43,686 nt of DNA. Source: Clostridia bacterium. GTDB taxonomy: Bacteria; Bacillota; Clostridia; Christensenellales; Aristaeellaceae. This document shows positions 1 to 8,330 of this stretch, piece by piece. The notes below the pieces were generated by a model. That model was not told the DNA's origin, ran no database searches, and worked only from the letters and a program-made list of their open reading frames with translations. Made by a program: the position numbers and the translations under genes. The stretch covers positions 1-43,686 of the forward strand of contig JAFRBK010000010.1 of assembly GCA_017404985.1 (NCBI GenBank), written 5' to 3'. Within the stretch, counting starts at the first letter, position 1; the number at the start of each line of letters is the position of its first letter.

Positions 1-416
1 GCCAGCTTTTCATTCGTCAAAAAACCTTCGTACCGATACAATTCCGGGAAATCAAGAAAAAGCTTTGTCAGGAGCTTTTTCATCTGGATCATTGTATCAT
101 CGTACGTTTGGCCTTTGATTCCCGCGAAGCTCAGGAAGATCACCGGCCATTTTCCCTGCTGTTCCCGCATGGAAGCATCTTCCCAGATTTTCAGGCCTTC
201 AAAGAGTTCACCGCGGTTTTCATATTTATTGGAGAAGAAACAGTTGAGCGTGGACATGTTCAGGGTTTTGCCAAAGCGGCGGGGGCGGGTGATCAGGGTA
301 GCTACATCTCCGCCATTCCACCATTCGCGGATAAATTCTGTCTTATCCACGTAAAACCGTTTGTTCATCCGTAAACTTTCAAAATCCTGGATGCCGGTTG
401 CAATTTCGTTCTTCAT
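1..416 (-). CDS. AAA-ATPase-like protein (DUF1703-type), 5' part only
   Basis: Reading the minus strand from the ATG at 416 gives an open frame of 138 codons that leaves the window without a stop. It begins MKNEIATGIQDFESLRMNKR and continues with YVDKTEFI and then RPRRFGKTLNMS around residues 44-55, a degenerate Walker A. This N-terminus is typical of the AAA-ATPase-like family (PF09820), whose members usually carry a PD-(D/E)XK nuclease-like domain (DUF1703) at the C-terminus; that part lies outside the window. The family is common as many paralogues in gut Bacteroidota and Clostridia and its role is not known. An AGGGGAG site lies 12 bases before the start, and a sigma-A promoter lies further upstream. 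Completeness cannot be judged. Confidence 0.85.
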   Translation of the reverse strand, partial: MKNEIATGIQDFESLRMNKRFYVDKTEFIREWWNGGDVATLITRPRRFGKTLNMSTLNCFFSNKYENRGELFEGLKIWEDASMREQQGKWPVIFLSFAGIKGQTYDDTMIQMKKLLTKLFLDFPELYRYEGFLTNEKL

Positions 417-449
417 TCGTATTCACGCTCCCCTGTACTGCCCGAGCTT

Positions 450-478
450 ATTATAACAGGTTCAGGGACGGCATACAA
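450..478 (-). promoter_or_regulatory. Promoter of the AAA-ATPase-like gene
   Basis: On the minus strand a TTGTAT -35 box (473-478) and a perfect TATAAT -10 box (450-455) are separated by 17 bases. Transcription would start near 443, about 27 bases before the ATG at 416. Confidence 0.7.
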
Positions 479-484
479 GGGAGA

Positions 485-505
485 GGGGGACGCGACAGGT
501 CCCCC
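485..505. repeat. Short palindromic element GGGGGAC...GTCCCCC
   Basis: Two 7-base arms (485-491 and 499-505) form a hairpin with a 7-base loop between the divergent promoters of the ATPase gene and the T-box operon. A related palindrome, AGGGAC...GTCCCT, lies at 4126-base scale elsewhere in the window at 24126-24144. Neither has a proper T-run. They resemble the small GGGGAC/GTCCCC intergenic palindromes seen in many Bacillota genomes; with only two copies in view this is tentative. The rest of 417-562 holds nothing else I can identify. Confidence 0.35.
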
Positions 506-562
506 TGTTTCGAAAGCGGAAGAAAATGGAAAAGGGCGTCCCTCCGTTCCGTTTTTTACGTA

Positions 563-591
563 TTGACAAGTTATCCGAAATCGTGGATAAT
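563..591 (+). promoter_or_regulatory. Promoter of the T-box/tyrS operon
   Basis: A perfect TTGACA -35 box (563-568) and a GATAAT -10 box (586-591) have 17 bases between them. The predicted transcription start near 598 coincides with the beginning of the T-box leader. Confidence 0.85.
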
Positions 592-597
592 CTTCCT

Positions 598-849
598 AAT
601 TGCAATGAGCGGGAGAGTAGTTCGTTTTCTGCATTTCAGAGAGCCTTCGGTGGGTGGAAGGGGGCTGCAGGGGCGAATGAAGTACACCCGGGAGCTGCTG
701 GGCTGAACGGAGTAGGCCCGGCCCGGTCAGCCGGTTACAGCGTAGGAATGAGAGCAGTCCCCCCGGCCCCGGCCGGAGCCTGCTGAACGGAAGTGGTACC
801 GCGGCCTTTGTTCGCCTTCCAGGGGTGAATAAAGGGTAATTTTCTTTTT
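598..849 (+). promoter_or_regulatory. Tyrosine T-box leader
   Basis: This untranslated leader senses uncharged tRNA and controls readthrough into the aminotransferase-tyrS operon. The conserved T-box AAGTGGTACCGCGG is at 791-804; its TGGT pairs with the ACCA end of a tRNA with discriminator A, as in tRNA-Tyr. Stem I is recognisable: CGGG (610-613) with AGAGTAG on the 5' side, GGTGGGTGGAAG (649-660) at the apex, and GAATGAAG-TAC-A on the 3' side closed by CCCG (687-690). The specifier triplet is TAC (683-685), a tyrosine codon, matching tyrS downstream. GAAC (785-788) can pair with GTTC (810-813) in the antiterminator, which would exclude the terminator at 805-849. The stem I fold was drawn by eye. 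Confidence 0.93.
805..849 (+). terminator. T-box regulated terminator
   Basis: CCTTTGTTCGCC (805-816) pairs along 12 bases, including G-U pairs, with GGTGAATAAAGG (824-835) around a 7-base loop, followed by a T-rich run to 849. The 5' arm contains the GTTC used by the antiterminator, so the two structures are mutually exclusive. The ribosome binding site GGGGAGG (850-856) follows directly. Confidence 0.85.
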
Positions 850-863
850 GGGGAGGTTTTCGT

Positions 864-2045
864 ATGGATCTGTCTTCTCTTCGGTTTGCGCATCGCTTTG
901 ACCAGGTGTCCGGCAGCGCGATTCGTGAAATTTTCAAAATCATCGCCCGGCCCGGCATGATTTCCTTTGCGGGCGGCAACCCGTCCCTGGCGGCCCTGCC
1001 GGATGAAAAGGTATCCGAGCTTTCGGTTCAGGTCCTCCGGGACCACGGCAAGCAGCTCCTGCAGTACGGCGCAACAGAAGGGTATCCGCCCTTTTTGGAG
1101 TCCCTGAAGCAGTATGTGGAAACCGCCGTCGGCTTCCGTCCCGACGCCGTCCTTCCGGTGACCGGTTCCACCCAGGCCATGGATCTTTTGTGCAAGGCGC
1201 TGATTGATCCCGGCGATACGATCCTGGTGGAGAACCCGAGCTTTCTCGGCAACCTCCAGTGCATGAAGCTGTACCAGGCGAATCTGGTGCCGGTAGCCAG
1301 TGACGATGACGGCATGGATCCGGCGGACCTGGAGGAAAAAATCAAAGCGTATCATCCGAAGATGGTCTATACCATCCCGACCTTCCAGAATCCATCGGGC
1401 CGCACCCTTTCCCTCGCCCGCCGCGAAAAAGTGGCCGCCCTGGCCGCGGAGTACGGTGTGGTCATCGCGGAGGATGATCCCTATCGGGATCTGCGATACC
1501 GCGGGGAAATGCTTCCATCCATCAAATCCTTTGACCGGGAAGGCTGGGTGGTGTTCCTCGGCAGCTTCAGCAAGATTATCTCCCCCGGCCTCCGCGTGGG
1601 TTACCTGGCGGGCCGGGAGGAAATCATCCGTAAGTGCACCGTTGGCAAGCAGTCCACGGATGTGCATACCGCCAACCTGACCCAGGCGATTGTGGACCAG
1701 TTTATCCGACAGAATCTCCTCCCCGACCATATCCGCACAATCTGTGCGGATTACGGCGAAAAGCTTGCCCGCATGCTGGGCCACCTGGAGGATCTGGCCG
1801 GCCTGGTCACCTTTACCCGTCCGGAGGGAGGCCTCTTTGTCTGGGCGGAGCTGCCGGAAGGCCTGAATGCGCTGGAGCTGCTGAAGAAAGCCATTGACCA
1901 GGGCGTGGCCTATGTCCCCGGCACCCATTTCTTCGTGGACGGCGGCCATGAGAACACGCTGCGCCTGAATTTCTCGAACAGCACCGATGACCAGATTGAC
2001 CGCGGCATGTCCGTCCTGAAAACGATTTTCAGGGAAGCGAAATAA
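864..2045 (+). CDS. PLP-dependent class I/II aminotransferase
   Basis: The 393-residue protein is a fold-type I aminotransferase of the LysN/ARO8-like group, which moves amino groups between amino acids and 2-oxo acids in the cytosol. Visible motifs are PTFQNPSG (Asn176), AEDDPY (Asp204/205 for the pyridine nitrogen), [15 protein letters not shown] with the Schiff-base lysine at about 237, and a substrate arginine in the C-terminal LRLNFS segment. There is no N-terminal GntR domain, so it is not a MocR regulator. The start has GGGGAGG 7 bases upstream. It is the first gene behind a tyrosine T-box and precedes tyrS by 55 bases. From this context I infer an aromatic substrate, probably the last step of tyrosine (or phenylalanine) synthesis; sequence alone does not fix the substrate, and family members also act on 2-aminoadipate or branched-chain acids. 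Confidence 0.92.
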   Translation: MDLSSLRFAHRFDQVSGSAIREIFKIIARPGMISFAGGNPSLAALPDEKVSELSVQVLRDHGKQLLQYGATEGYPPFLESLKQYVETAVGFRPDAVLPVTGSTQAMDLLCKALIDPGDTILVENPSFLGNLQCMKLYQANLVPVASDDDGMDPADLEEKIKAYHPKMVYTIPTFQNPSGRTLSLARREKVAALAAEYGVVIAEDDPYRDLRYRGEMLPSIKSFDREGWVVFLGSFSKIISPGLRVGYLAGREEIIRKCTVGKQSTDVHTANLTQAIVDQFIRQNLLPDHIRTICADYGEKLARMLGHLEDLAGLVTFTRPEGGLFVWAELPEGLNALELLKKAIDQGVAYVPGTHFFVDGGHENTLRLNFSNSTDDQIDRGMSVLKTIFREAK

Positions 2046-2100
2046 AGCAGAACAGAACCAAATCAAGCAGAAACAATGTGAATTCAAGGAGGAATTGACC

Positions 2101-3330
2101 ATGGAACATGTGCTGGATATTCTGAAGGAGCGGGGCTTCCTGGCCCAGATCACCTTTGAGGAGGAGCTTTACGAGCAGCTCAAATCCCCCACCACCTTTT
2201 ACGTCGGTTTTGACCCCACGGCGGACAGCCTGCATATCGGCCATTATATCCCGATTATGGCCATGGCCCATATGCAAAGAGCCGGCCATAAGCCGATCGC
2301 CCTCATGGGCGGCGGCACGGCCATGATCGGGGATCCGTCCGGCAAAACGGACATGAGAAAGATGATGACCATCGAAACCATTGACCATAATGTGGAGTGC
2401 ATCAAAAAGCAGATGTCCCGCTTCCTGGATTTCAGCGAGGGTCAGGCCATCATCGTCAATAACGGCGACTGGCTCCGCCATCTGAACTTTATTGATTTCA
2501 TGCGGGATATCGGCTCCATGTTCTCCGTGAACAAGATGCTGACCGCGGAGTGCTACAAGGCCCGCATGGCCACGGAAAACGGTCTCAGCTTCCTGGAGTT
2601 CACCTATATGCTGATGCAGAGCTACGATTTCCTTGAGCTCTTCCATCGCTATGGCTGCCGCCTGGAAATGGGCGGCAACGACCAGTGGAGCAACATGCTC
2701 GGCGGCGCGGACCTGGTCCGCCGGAAGGATAATGAAAAGGCCTTTGCCTGCACCTTCCAGCTCCTCCTGACCCATGACGGCCGGAAAATGGGCAAAACGG
2801 AAGCCGGCGCCCTCTGGCTGGATGCCGCCAAAACCACGCCATACCAGTTCTACCAGTACTGGCGGAATGTGGATGATAAGGACGTGGAAAAGTGCCTGGC
2901 CCTCCTGACCTTCCTCCCGATGGATGAAGTCCGCCGCCTGGGCGCCCTGAAGGATTCGGAAATCAACGAGGCGAAGAAGGTCCTGGCCTATGAGGTCACG
3001 AAGCTGGTCCATGGCCAGGAGGAGGCGGAAAAAGCCGCTTCCGCCGCTGCCGCACTCTTCGGCCAGGGCGGCCCCTCCGCGGACGTTCCTTCGCTCGCCC
3101 TTTCAGAGGCGGACCTCGCAGCCGATGCCCGGATCTCAACCCTCCTCGTCCGTTCCGGCCTCTGCAAGAGCCAGAGCGACGCCCGGAAGCAGATTGAGCA
3201 GAATGCCGTCTCCCTGGGGGACGAAAAGGTCCATGACCCGGCAGCCGTCATCTCCGCGGAGCTGATCGGCAAGAACGGCATCCTCCTGAAAAAAGGCAAG
3301 AAAGGCTTCTGCCGCATCGTTCTCTCATGA
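2101..3330 (+). CDS. tyrS: Tyrosyl-tRNA synthetase
   Basis: Class I synthetase that charges tRNA-Tyr in the cytosol. The 409-residue product shows [12 protein letters not shown] (HIGH at 45-48), GGNDQWSN (191-198) for tyrosine/tRNA positioning, the KMSKS-type loop KMGKT (229-233) and a C-terminal S4 RNA-binding domain from about residue 340. I chose the ATG at 2101 over an in-frame TTG at 2095, because AAGGAGG (2086-2092) is 8 bases from the ATG but only 2 from the TTG. It lies behind the Tyr T-box, so its expression should rise when tRNA-Tyr is uncharged. Its stop overlaps the next start by 4 bases. Confidence 0.98.
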   Translation: MEHVLDILKERGFLAQITFEEELYEQLKSPTTFYVGFDPTADSLHIGHYIPIMAMAHMQRAGHKPIALMGGGTAMIGDPSGKTDMRKMMTIETIDHNVECIKKQMSRFLDFSEGQAIIVNNGDWLRHLNFIDFMRDIGSMFSVNKMLTAECYKARMATENGLSFLEFTYMLMQSYDFLELFHRYGCRLEMGGNDQWSNMLGGADLVRRKDNEKAFACTFQLLLTHDGRKMGKTEAGALWLDAAKTTPYQFYQYWRNVDDKDVEKCLALLTFLPMDEVRRLGALKDSEINEAKKVLAYEVTKLVHGQEEAEKAASAAAALFGQGGPSADVPSLALSEADLAADARISTLLVRSGLCKSQSDARKQIEQNAVSLGDEKVHDPAAVISAELIGKNGILLKKGKKGFCRIVLS

Positions 3331-3959
3331 ATACGGAGTATCTGACCGTCAGCCGCCCCGGTGCGGACGAAATCGTGATTCAGAAGAGCCGGTTCATCGG
3401 TTATGCCGCCCCCGCCGCCTCGGAGGAGGAGGCCCTGGAATTTATCCGCTCCATCCGGGAGAAGCATCGGGACGCCACGCATAACTGCTATGCCTATATT
3501 ATTGGCAGCAACCAGGGAACCATTCGTTACAGTGATGACGGAGAGCCCTCCGGCACCGCCGGCCTCCCGATGGTGGATGTGCTGAAGAACCGGGGCCTGA
3601 CCAATTGTGCGGTCGTGGTCACCCGTTATTTCGGCGGCACCCTGCTGGGAACCGGCGGCCTGGTCCGGGCCTATACCCAGGGCTGTAAAATCGCGGTGGA
3701 AGCCGCGGGCCCGGTCCGCATGGAGCTGACGAATACCTATCTCTGCAGCATCCCTTACAGCTGCTGGGATTCGGTGCGTTATGCCCTTGAAAAAACATCC
3801 GCCCTCATGACGGATGTTTCCTATACGGACCAGGTGTCTTTTATGCTGAAAACAAGGGTTTCGGAGAGCGAGGAGGTCGTGAAGGCCGCCCTCGCGTCCT
3901 CCGGCCGCAAAATCTCCCTCTCCGATCCGGAAACGGGCTTTGAGCCCTGGCCGGTGTAA
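3327..3959 (+). CDS. YigZ/IMPACT family protein
   Basis: A 210-residue protein of the UPF0029/IMPACT family (YigZ in E. coli, YvyE in B. subtilis). The N-terminal domain carries the family signature around [13 protein letters not shown] (residues 70-82) and [17 protein letters not shown]; the C-terminal part matches the DUF1949 fold. The biochemical role in bacteria is unclear; eukaryotic IMPACT modulates the Gcn2 amino acid starvation response. It is translationally coupled to tyrS through ATGA, so it is also under T-box control. It ends 5 bases from the convergent tetR-family gene, with no terminator between them. Confidence 0.93.
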   Translation: MNTEYLTVSRPGADEIVIQKSRFIGYAAPAASEEEALEFIRSIREKHRDATHNCYAYIIGSNQGTIRYSDDGEPSGTAGLPMVDVLKNRGLTNCAVVVTRYFGGTLLGTGGLVRAYTQGCKIAVEAAGPVRMELTNTYLCSIPYSCWDSVRYALEKTSALMTDVSYTDQVSFMLKTRVSESEEVVKAALASSGRKISLSDPETGFEPWPV

Positions 3960-3964
3960 GGGGG

Positions 3965-4654
3965 TTACCGGGCTTTCCAGTGCAGCCGGATCTGGTCTCC
4001 GAGCAGTTTCAGGTCCTGCAGCTGAACCAGCGCCATGGACCCGTACGGCGCGGAAAGAATCCGCTCCACGGCAATCCGGATCTGGTTGATCATCGGGGTC
4101 ATGTCCGGCATTTCCTCGCCCGCGCCTGCTGCGCTGATCATCCGGTCGCAGATCCGACACCACAGGTCGTTCACCACCAGCAGGCACAGCGAAGCGGAAA
4201 TCTCCGCGTCCCGGCAGTTTACGATTTCCTCCTCCGCGCATCGCCTGATCTGTTCGGCGATCAGCGGCCGGAAAGCGTTGGCCAGCGCGTCGCAGTAGCA
4301 GTTCCGCACGCTTTTCCCCTCCTGGGTGGTGAAAACGGGCAGCAGCATCAGCAGAAAGCTCAGCCGCTCGTCCGACAGCGGAATCACCCCGGCCATCAGT
4401 CGGCTAAGCTTCCGGCACGGATCGGGAATGGCTTCGCTTTCCTCGGCACATTTCCGGGCAATCTGTTCCGCACGGCGGACGCACATAGCTTCCAGCAGCG
4501 ACTCCTTGCTTTCGTAGTGGTGGTAGAAGCTCCCCTTGCTGGAATGCAGCACATCCAGGATATCCTGCACGCTGGTCTCTTCGTAGCCTTTTCTGCAGAA
4601 AAGGTCTTCGGCCACCGTCAGGATCTCCTGTTTTTTGATGTCGCCCTTTTTCAT
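3965..4654 (-). CDS. TetR/AcrR family regulator
   Basis: A 229-residue one-component regulator. The N-terminal helix-turn-helix is clear: KKQEILTVAEDLFCRKGYE, then TSVQDILDVLHSSKGSFYHH and YESKESLLEAM (about residues 8-60). The C-terminal ligand-binding half is variable and gives no ligand. The start ATG at 4654 overlaps the TGA of the flavoprotein gene by 4 bases, with AGGAG about 10 bases upstream, so the regulator is the last gene of the trmN6-flavoprotein-tetR transcript. Being encoded in the operon suggests autoregulation, but I see no clear operator palindrome. Confidence 0.93.
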   Translation of the reverse strand: MKKGDIKKQEILTVAEDLFCRKGYEETSVQDILDVLHSSKGSFYHHYESKESLLEAMCVRRAEQIARKCAEESEAIPDPCRKLSRLMAGVIPLSDERLSFLLMLLPVFTTQEGKSVRNCYCDALANAFRPLIAEQIRRCAEEEIVNCRDAEISASLCLLVVNDLWCRICDRMISAAGAGEEMPDMTPMINQIRIAVERILSAPYGSMALVQLQDLKLLGDQIRLHWKAR

Positions 4655-5889
4655 GGTCCGTCGTCTCCTTTTTGGGTTGCCTTTCTTCCGTTTCTGCCGG
4701 CCAGGATGCCGCCGGCGAAGGCAAACATCAGATTGAATCCCCCGCAGTCCCCGTCCACGTCCAGCACCTCGCCCGCAGCGTACAGCCCCGGGCATTTTTT
4801 GGATGCCATCGTTCCGGGGTCGAATTCCTCCGGATCCGCGCCGCCGGCGGTCACCTGCGCTTCGGAAAGCCCCCTGGTTTCCTGAACCTGCAGCGTGTAA
4901 CGGCACGCGGTTTCGCAAACGGCCCGGATCTGTTCCTCTGTCAGCTCGCCGATGGTCTCTCCCCGCATGGCCAGGCCCGCCTGCTTGCAGATTGCGAAGG
5001 AAACCTTCGGCATTACGTATCCATTCAGCAGGTACTCGGGCGCCATCCGGCGGAAAACCTGCCGCCGCCCTTCAATGTCCGCCCTTGCTTCATCCGCGTC
5101 CCGGAACCAACGGGAAAGGAAATGGATTTCCAGCCGGTCCCCGGGCCGGGCGAACCGTCCCAGCTGCATGGCGCAGATCCCGCTTACGCCGTATTCGGTG
5201 AAAAGGATTTCCCCGCTTTCGGTACGGCGTTCCCCATCGGGGTGTACCAGGCTGATTGTCCCCCGGGCCCGGATGCCGGACAGCCCGGAGATGCCCTTCC
5301 TGTCGGTCATGATCGGCGCCAGTGCCGGAAAGGGCGCATGAATGGTGTGCCCGAACCGGCGCAGGAAGGCGTATCCGCATTCATTTCCCCCGAGTTTAGG
5401 CTGGGCGGCCCCGCCGGTGGCAATCAGCAGGCGCGCCCCCTCGTCCCATCCTTCTTTTTTCCGCACGCGGAACCCGCCTGCCGTTTTTTCGATGGCCTCT
5501 ACCCGGACGGAGCAGCGAACGTCCACTGCCAGCATTTCCAAAAAGGCCTTGAAGGCCGTCAGCACGGACTGCGCCTGAAAGGTTCCGGGATACACCCTTT
5601 CCCCTTCCGAAGCCAGGGCCAGCCCATGCGCGCGGAAAAACCGCTCCAGTTCCTCCCGGGGCAGGCGATTCAGCACCTGCCCGGCAAATTCCGGGTTTCC
5701 GTAGTATTTCAGTGCGCCGGTGTTCATCAGGTTGCATCGTCCGTTCCCGGAGGCCAGCACCTTTTTCCCGATTTTCTCCTGCGCTTCCAGCAGCAGCACC
5801 CGGTCCCCGGCTTCGGCGGCGGCAACGGCCGCGGCCATGCCGGCAGCCCCGCCCCCGATGATGATCAGGTCCCAGCGTTTATTCGGCAT
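4651..5889 (-). CDS. HI0933/BaiN-type FAD-dependent oxidoreductase
   Basis: A 412-residue flavoprotein of the HI0933 family (annotated variously as aminoacetone oxidase-like, BaiN or NAD(P)/FAD-dependent oxidoreductase). The FAD Rossmann motif IIIGGGAAGM is at residues 10-19, followed by LLLEAQEKIGKKVLASGNGRC, the family hallmark. The C-terminal DGDCGGFNLMFAFAGG closes the FAD site. Most members have no defined substrate, so bile-acid reduction should not be assumed. I start it at the ATG at 5889, 7 bases after the trmN6 stop; in-frame codons up to 5967 would overlap trmN6. The ribosome binding site is weak (GAACCGAAG), which fits translation coupled to trmN6. Confidence 0.9.
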   Translation of the reverse strand: MPNKRWDLIIIGGGAAGMAAAVAAAEAGDRVLLLEAQEKIGKKVLASGNGRCNLMNTGALKYYGNPEFAGQVLNRLPREELERFFRAHGLALASEGERVYPGTFQAQSVLTAFKAFLEMLAVDVRCSVRVEAIEKTAGGFRVRKKEGWDEGARLLIATGGAAQPKLGGNECGYAFLRRFGHTIHAPFPALAPIMTDRKGISGLSGIRARGTISLVHPDGERRTESGEILFTEYGVSGICAMQLGRFARPGDRLEIHFLSRWFRDADEARADIEGRRQVFRRMAPEYLLNGYVMPKVSFAICKQAGLAMRGETIGELTEEQIRAVCETACRYTLQVQETRGLSEAQVTAGGADPEEFDPGTMASKKCPGLYAAGEVLDVDGDCGGFNLMFAFAGGILAGRNGRKATQKGDDGP

Positions 5890-5896
5890 CTTCGGT

Positions 5897-6703
5897 TCAT
5901 TCGGATTGATCTGGTTCAAAGCCTTGTCCCTCGCCGGCAGAATTCGGTCCGTCTTCACTTTCCGCATTCATATGATAAATAGACTTCAGTTCGTTTGTCA
6001 AGTCCCCGTCCTGACCGCGGATGATCAGCGGCGGCATGGGGTGCAGCCCCGGCTTCGCATCCTTCACGGCTTCGACCAGCACCAGGTTCGCGTTTTTGCT
6101 TTCCGAGGGATACACCAGCCGGAAGCGTTTGGGCTCCAGGTGGTGCTCCTGCATCCGGGACATCAGGCGGAGCATGGAGGGCGCCGGATAGATCATGCTC
6201 AGCCGCCCGCGCCCCTTCAGCGCCCGGAAGGCCGCTCCCAGAAAGCCGTCCATCGTGTCCCCGCTCTGGTTCCGCGCCGTGGCCTTCGCGGCGCTGGGGC
6301 TTGCGAGGGCGGCGTTCGGTTCCGCGTACGGCGGGTTGCTCACAATGGCGTCCAGGTTCCGCGGCAGGCCGCCTTCGTCCGTGCGGGCCAGATCCATGCA
6401 GATCACGCATCCCTTAAGCCCATTCATGGCCAGGTTTCGTTCAGCCAGCGCACACATGTCCTCCTGGCAGTCCACCGCATAGTAAAACCGCCCCTTGCCC
6501 CTGCCCGCCAGCAGCACGGGCAGAATTCCGCTTCCGGTGCCGAAATCCGCCACGGTATCCCCCGGATTGATTCTCGCGAAGTCCGCCAGCAGCACGGCGT
6601 CCATGCCGAACCGGAACCCGTTTTTCTTCTGGATCAGGCGGAGCCCCCCCAGCTGCAGGTCCTCGATGGTTTCGTCCGGTCCGGGCGCATAGAATTCCTT
6701 CAT
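5897..6703 (-). CDS. trmN6: tRNA1(Val) A37 N6-methyltransferase-like protein
   Basis: A 268-residue SAM-dependent methyltransferase of the YfiC/TrmN6 family, which methylates an adenine in tRNA. Motif I DFGTGSGILPVLLA is at residues 53-66 and the amino-methyltransferase motif NPPY at 123-126, preceded by DAIVS. The N-terminal FRFGMDAVLLADF is family-typical. The frame stays open upstream to 6835, but that extension would read through the terminator hairpin and the end of glgA, so I use the ATG at 6703. No good ribosome binding site precedes it. It begins only about 10 bases after the T-run of the glgA terminator. It heads the group with the flavoprotein and TetR genes. Confidence 0.88.
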   Translation of the reverse strand: MKEFYAPGPDETIEDLQLGGLRLIQKKNGFRFGMDAVLLADFARINPGDTVADFGTGSGILPVLLAGRGKGRFYYAVDCQEDMCALAERNLAMNGLKGCVICMDLARTDEGGLPRNLDAIVSNPPYAEPNAALASPSAAKATARNQSGDTMDGFLGAAFRALKGRGRLSMIYPAPSMLRLMSRMQEHHLEPKRFRLVYPSESKNANLVLVEAVKDAKPGLHPMPPLIIRGQDGDLTNELKSIYHMNAESEDGPNSAGEGQGFEPDQSE

Positions 6704-6712
6704 CGTTTCATT

Positions 6713-6741
6713 GAAAAAGGATGTGCGCCGACGGCACATCC
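6713..6741 (-). terminator. Terminator after glgA
   Basis: On the minus strand GGATGTGC and GCACATCC form an 8-bp stem (6719-6726/6734-6741) with a 7-base loop, followed by TTTTT. It lies in the 58-base gap between glgA and trmN6 and probably ends the glycogen operon or attenuates trmN6. Confidence 0.75.
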
Positions 6742-6761
6742 TTTCCTTTCCGGCAAAATTC

Positions 6762-8264
6762 TTATGATTCCTCGAATTCGACCACAACCGGGTTCTTTTT
6801 CTCGGCCTTTGGCTTCTTTTCCGGCTTAGGTTCAAACAGCCCTTCGTACAGCTTCAGATACCGCGTGGCGGATTTCTTCCAGCTGTAATCCCCCTTCATT
6901 CCGCGTTCCTGCAGCGTGTTCCATACGTCCTGGTGATCCTTGTAGTAATCCACCGCGCGTTCGATCGTGTGCAGCATGTCGTGGGCGTTGTAGTTGAAGA
7001 AGGTGAAGCCGTTCCCTTTTCCGTTGTATTCGTTGTAGCTCAGCACGGTGTCCCGCAGCCCGCCGGTTTCCCGCACGATCGGCACGGTGCCGTACCGCAT
7101 GGAAATCATCTGGCTCAGGCCGCAGGGCTCAAACTGGCTGGGCATCAGGAAGATGTCCGCCCCGGCGTAGATCTGGTGGGCCAGCTGGTGATCCATGGTG
7201 AAGCGCGCGGCCACGCGGCCCTTGTATTCGCCTTCCGCCCAGCTGAACAGGTTGAAGTATCTCCCTTCGCCCATCCCGAGCACCACCAGCTGCACGTCCA
7301 GCCGCATGATGTCCGCGATTACGTAGTCGACCAGGTCCAGCCCCTTCTGGTTGCTCAGCCTCCCGACCATCCCGATGATCGGCACATCGGGCCGCACTTC
7401 GAGCCCCAGGGCTTCCTGCAGGGCCTTCTTGCAGGCCGCTTTTCCGCTCCTGTCCTTAACGGAGTAGCGCTCCGCAATCTGCGGGTCGGTTGCCGGGTCG
7501 TATTCCACCATGTCGATGCCGTTCAGCACGCCGTGCAGGTCATCCTTCCGGGCTTTCAGCAGCCCATCAAGCCGTTCGCCGTAGTAGGCTGTCTGGATTT
7601 CCTCCGCGTAGGAGGGACTCACCGTGGTGATCGCGTCGCTGTATACCAGCGCGGCCTTCATGAAGTTGGCACATCCGAAGCATTCCAGCTTGTCGTCGGT
7701 CCACAGGCTGTCCCCCAGCCCCAGAATGTCCTGGATTTCGCGGATTCCGAAAATGCCCTGGTACTGCAGGTTGTGGATGGTGAACATCGTTTTGATCCCG
7801 CTGTAGAAAGGCAGATGGGCATACTGGATCTTCAGCAGCGCCGGAATCATGCCGCTCTGCCAGTCATGGGCGTGAATCACGTCGGGCTGGAACTCAATCA
7901 GCGGCAGCATGTTCAGCACGCCGCGGCAGAAGAAGCCGAAGCGCTCGTACTCGTCTCCGCCCATTCCGTAGATATACGGCCGGCCGAAATAGTATTTGTT
8001 GTCCATGAAGTACCAGGTCACGCCGTCTTTTTCCAGCTTTTCGATGCCGCAGTACTGCCGCCGCCATCCGAGCTGCACTTCGAAGTCGATTACGTGGCTC
8101 ATCTCGCTCTGGTAATTCTGCGGAATGGCGCTGAAATCAGGAATAACGACCCGTACGTCATGGCCGGCTTTAGCCAGCACCGGTGCAAGGGCGCCAACGA
8201 TGTCAGCCAGCCCCCCGGTTTTCACAAAGGGCACTGACTCGCTGGCAACAAACAGTATTTTCAT
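6762..8264 (-). CDS. glgA: Glycogen synthase (ADP-glucose, GT5)
   Basis: Transfers glucose from ADP-glucose to the growing alpha-1,4-glucan. The 500-residue product has the N-terminal KTGGLADIVGAL (15-26) that binds ADP, the HDWQSGMIP region, the GMVGRLSNQKGLD hinge of the second Rossmann domain, and the C-terminal SQFEPCGLSQM with the conserved catalytic-site glutamate. It is about 20 residues longer than usual because of a Lys/Pro/Glu-rich tail (KPEKKPKAEKK) ending in VVVEFEES. It is the last gene of glgC-glgD-glgA; the 66-base gap after glgD holds a stem-loop. Ribosome binding site GGGGGGAG. Confidence 0.98.
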   Translation of the reverse strand: MKILFVASESVPFVKTGGLADIVGALAPVLAKAGHDVRVVIPDFSAIPQNYQSEMSHVIDFEVQLGWRRQYCGIEKLEKDGVTWYFMDNKYYFGRPYIYGMGGDEYERFGFFCRGVLNMLPLIEFQPDVIHAHDWQSGMIPALLKIQYAHLPFYSGIKTMFTIHNLQYQGIFGIREIQDILGLGDSLWTDDKLECFGCANFMKAALVYSDAITTVSPSYAEEIQTAYYGERLDGLLKARKDDLHGVLNGIDMVEYDPATDPQIAERYSVKDRSGKAACKKALQEALGLEVRPDVPIIGMVGRLSNQKGLDLVDYVIADIMRLDVQLVVLGMGEGRYFNLFSWAEGEYKGRVAARFTMDHQLAHQIYAGADIFLMPSQFEPCGLSQMISMRYGTVPIVRETGGLRDTVLSYNEYNGKGNGFTFFNYNAHDMLHTIERAVDYYKDHQDVWNTLQERGMKGDYSWKKSATRYLKLYEGLFEPKPEKKPKAEKKNPVVVEFEES

Positions 8265-8288
8265 GGTGATTCTCCCCCCGTTTGAGAT

Positions 8289-8311
8289 GGGCGGAAAGAA
8301 GTGTTCCGCCC
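8289..8311 (-). other. Intercistronic stem-loop between glgD and glgA
   Basis: GGGCGGAA and TTCCGCCC form an 8-bp stem with a 7-base loop and no following T-run. Position and lack of a T tract suggest an mRNA processing or stability hairpin within the operon rather than a terminator. Confidence 0.5.
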
Positions 8312-8330
8312 TCTTGGATGATGGCGCCTC

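Noticed and set aside
864-2045. MocR-type transcription regulator
   Set aside because: The aminotransferase lacks the N-terminal GntR helix-turn-helix domain.
735-2153. A 472-codon minus-strand frame
   Set aside because: Antisense to the aminotransferase and the T-box leader; no ribosome binding site and no known fold.
6704-6835. N-terminal extension of trmN6 to 312 residues
   Set aside because: The extension would cover the glgA terminator hairpin and the glgA 3' end, and its Arg/Lys-rich sequence does not look like part of the methyltransferase.
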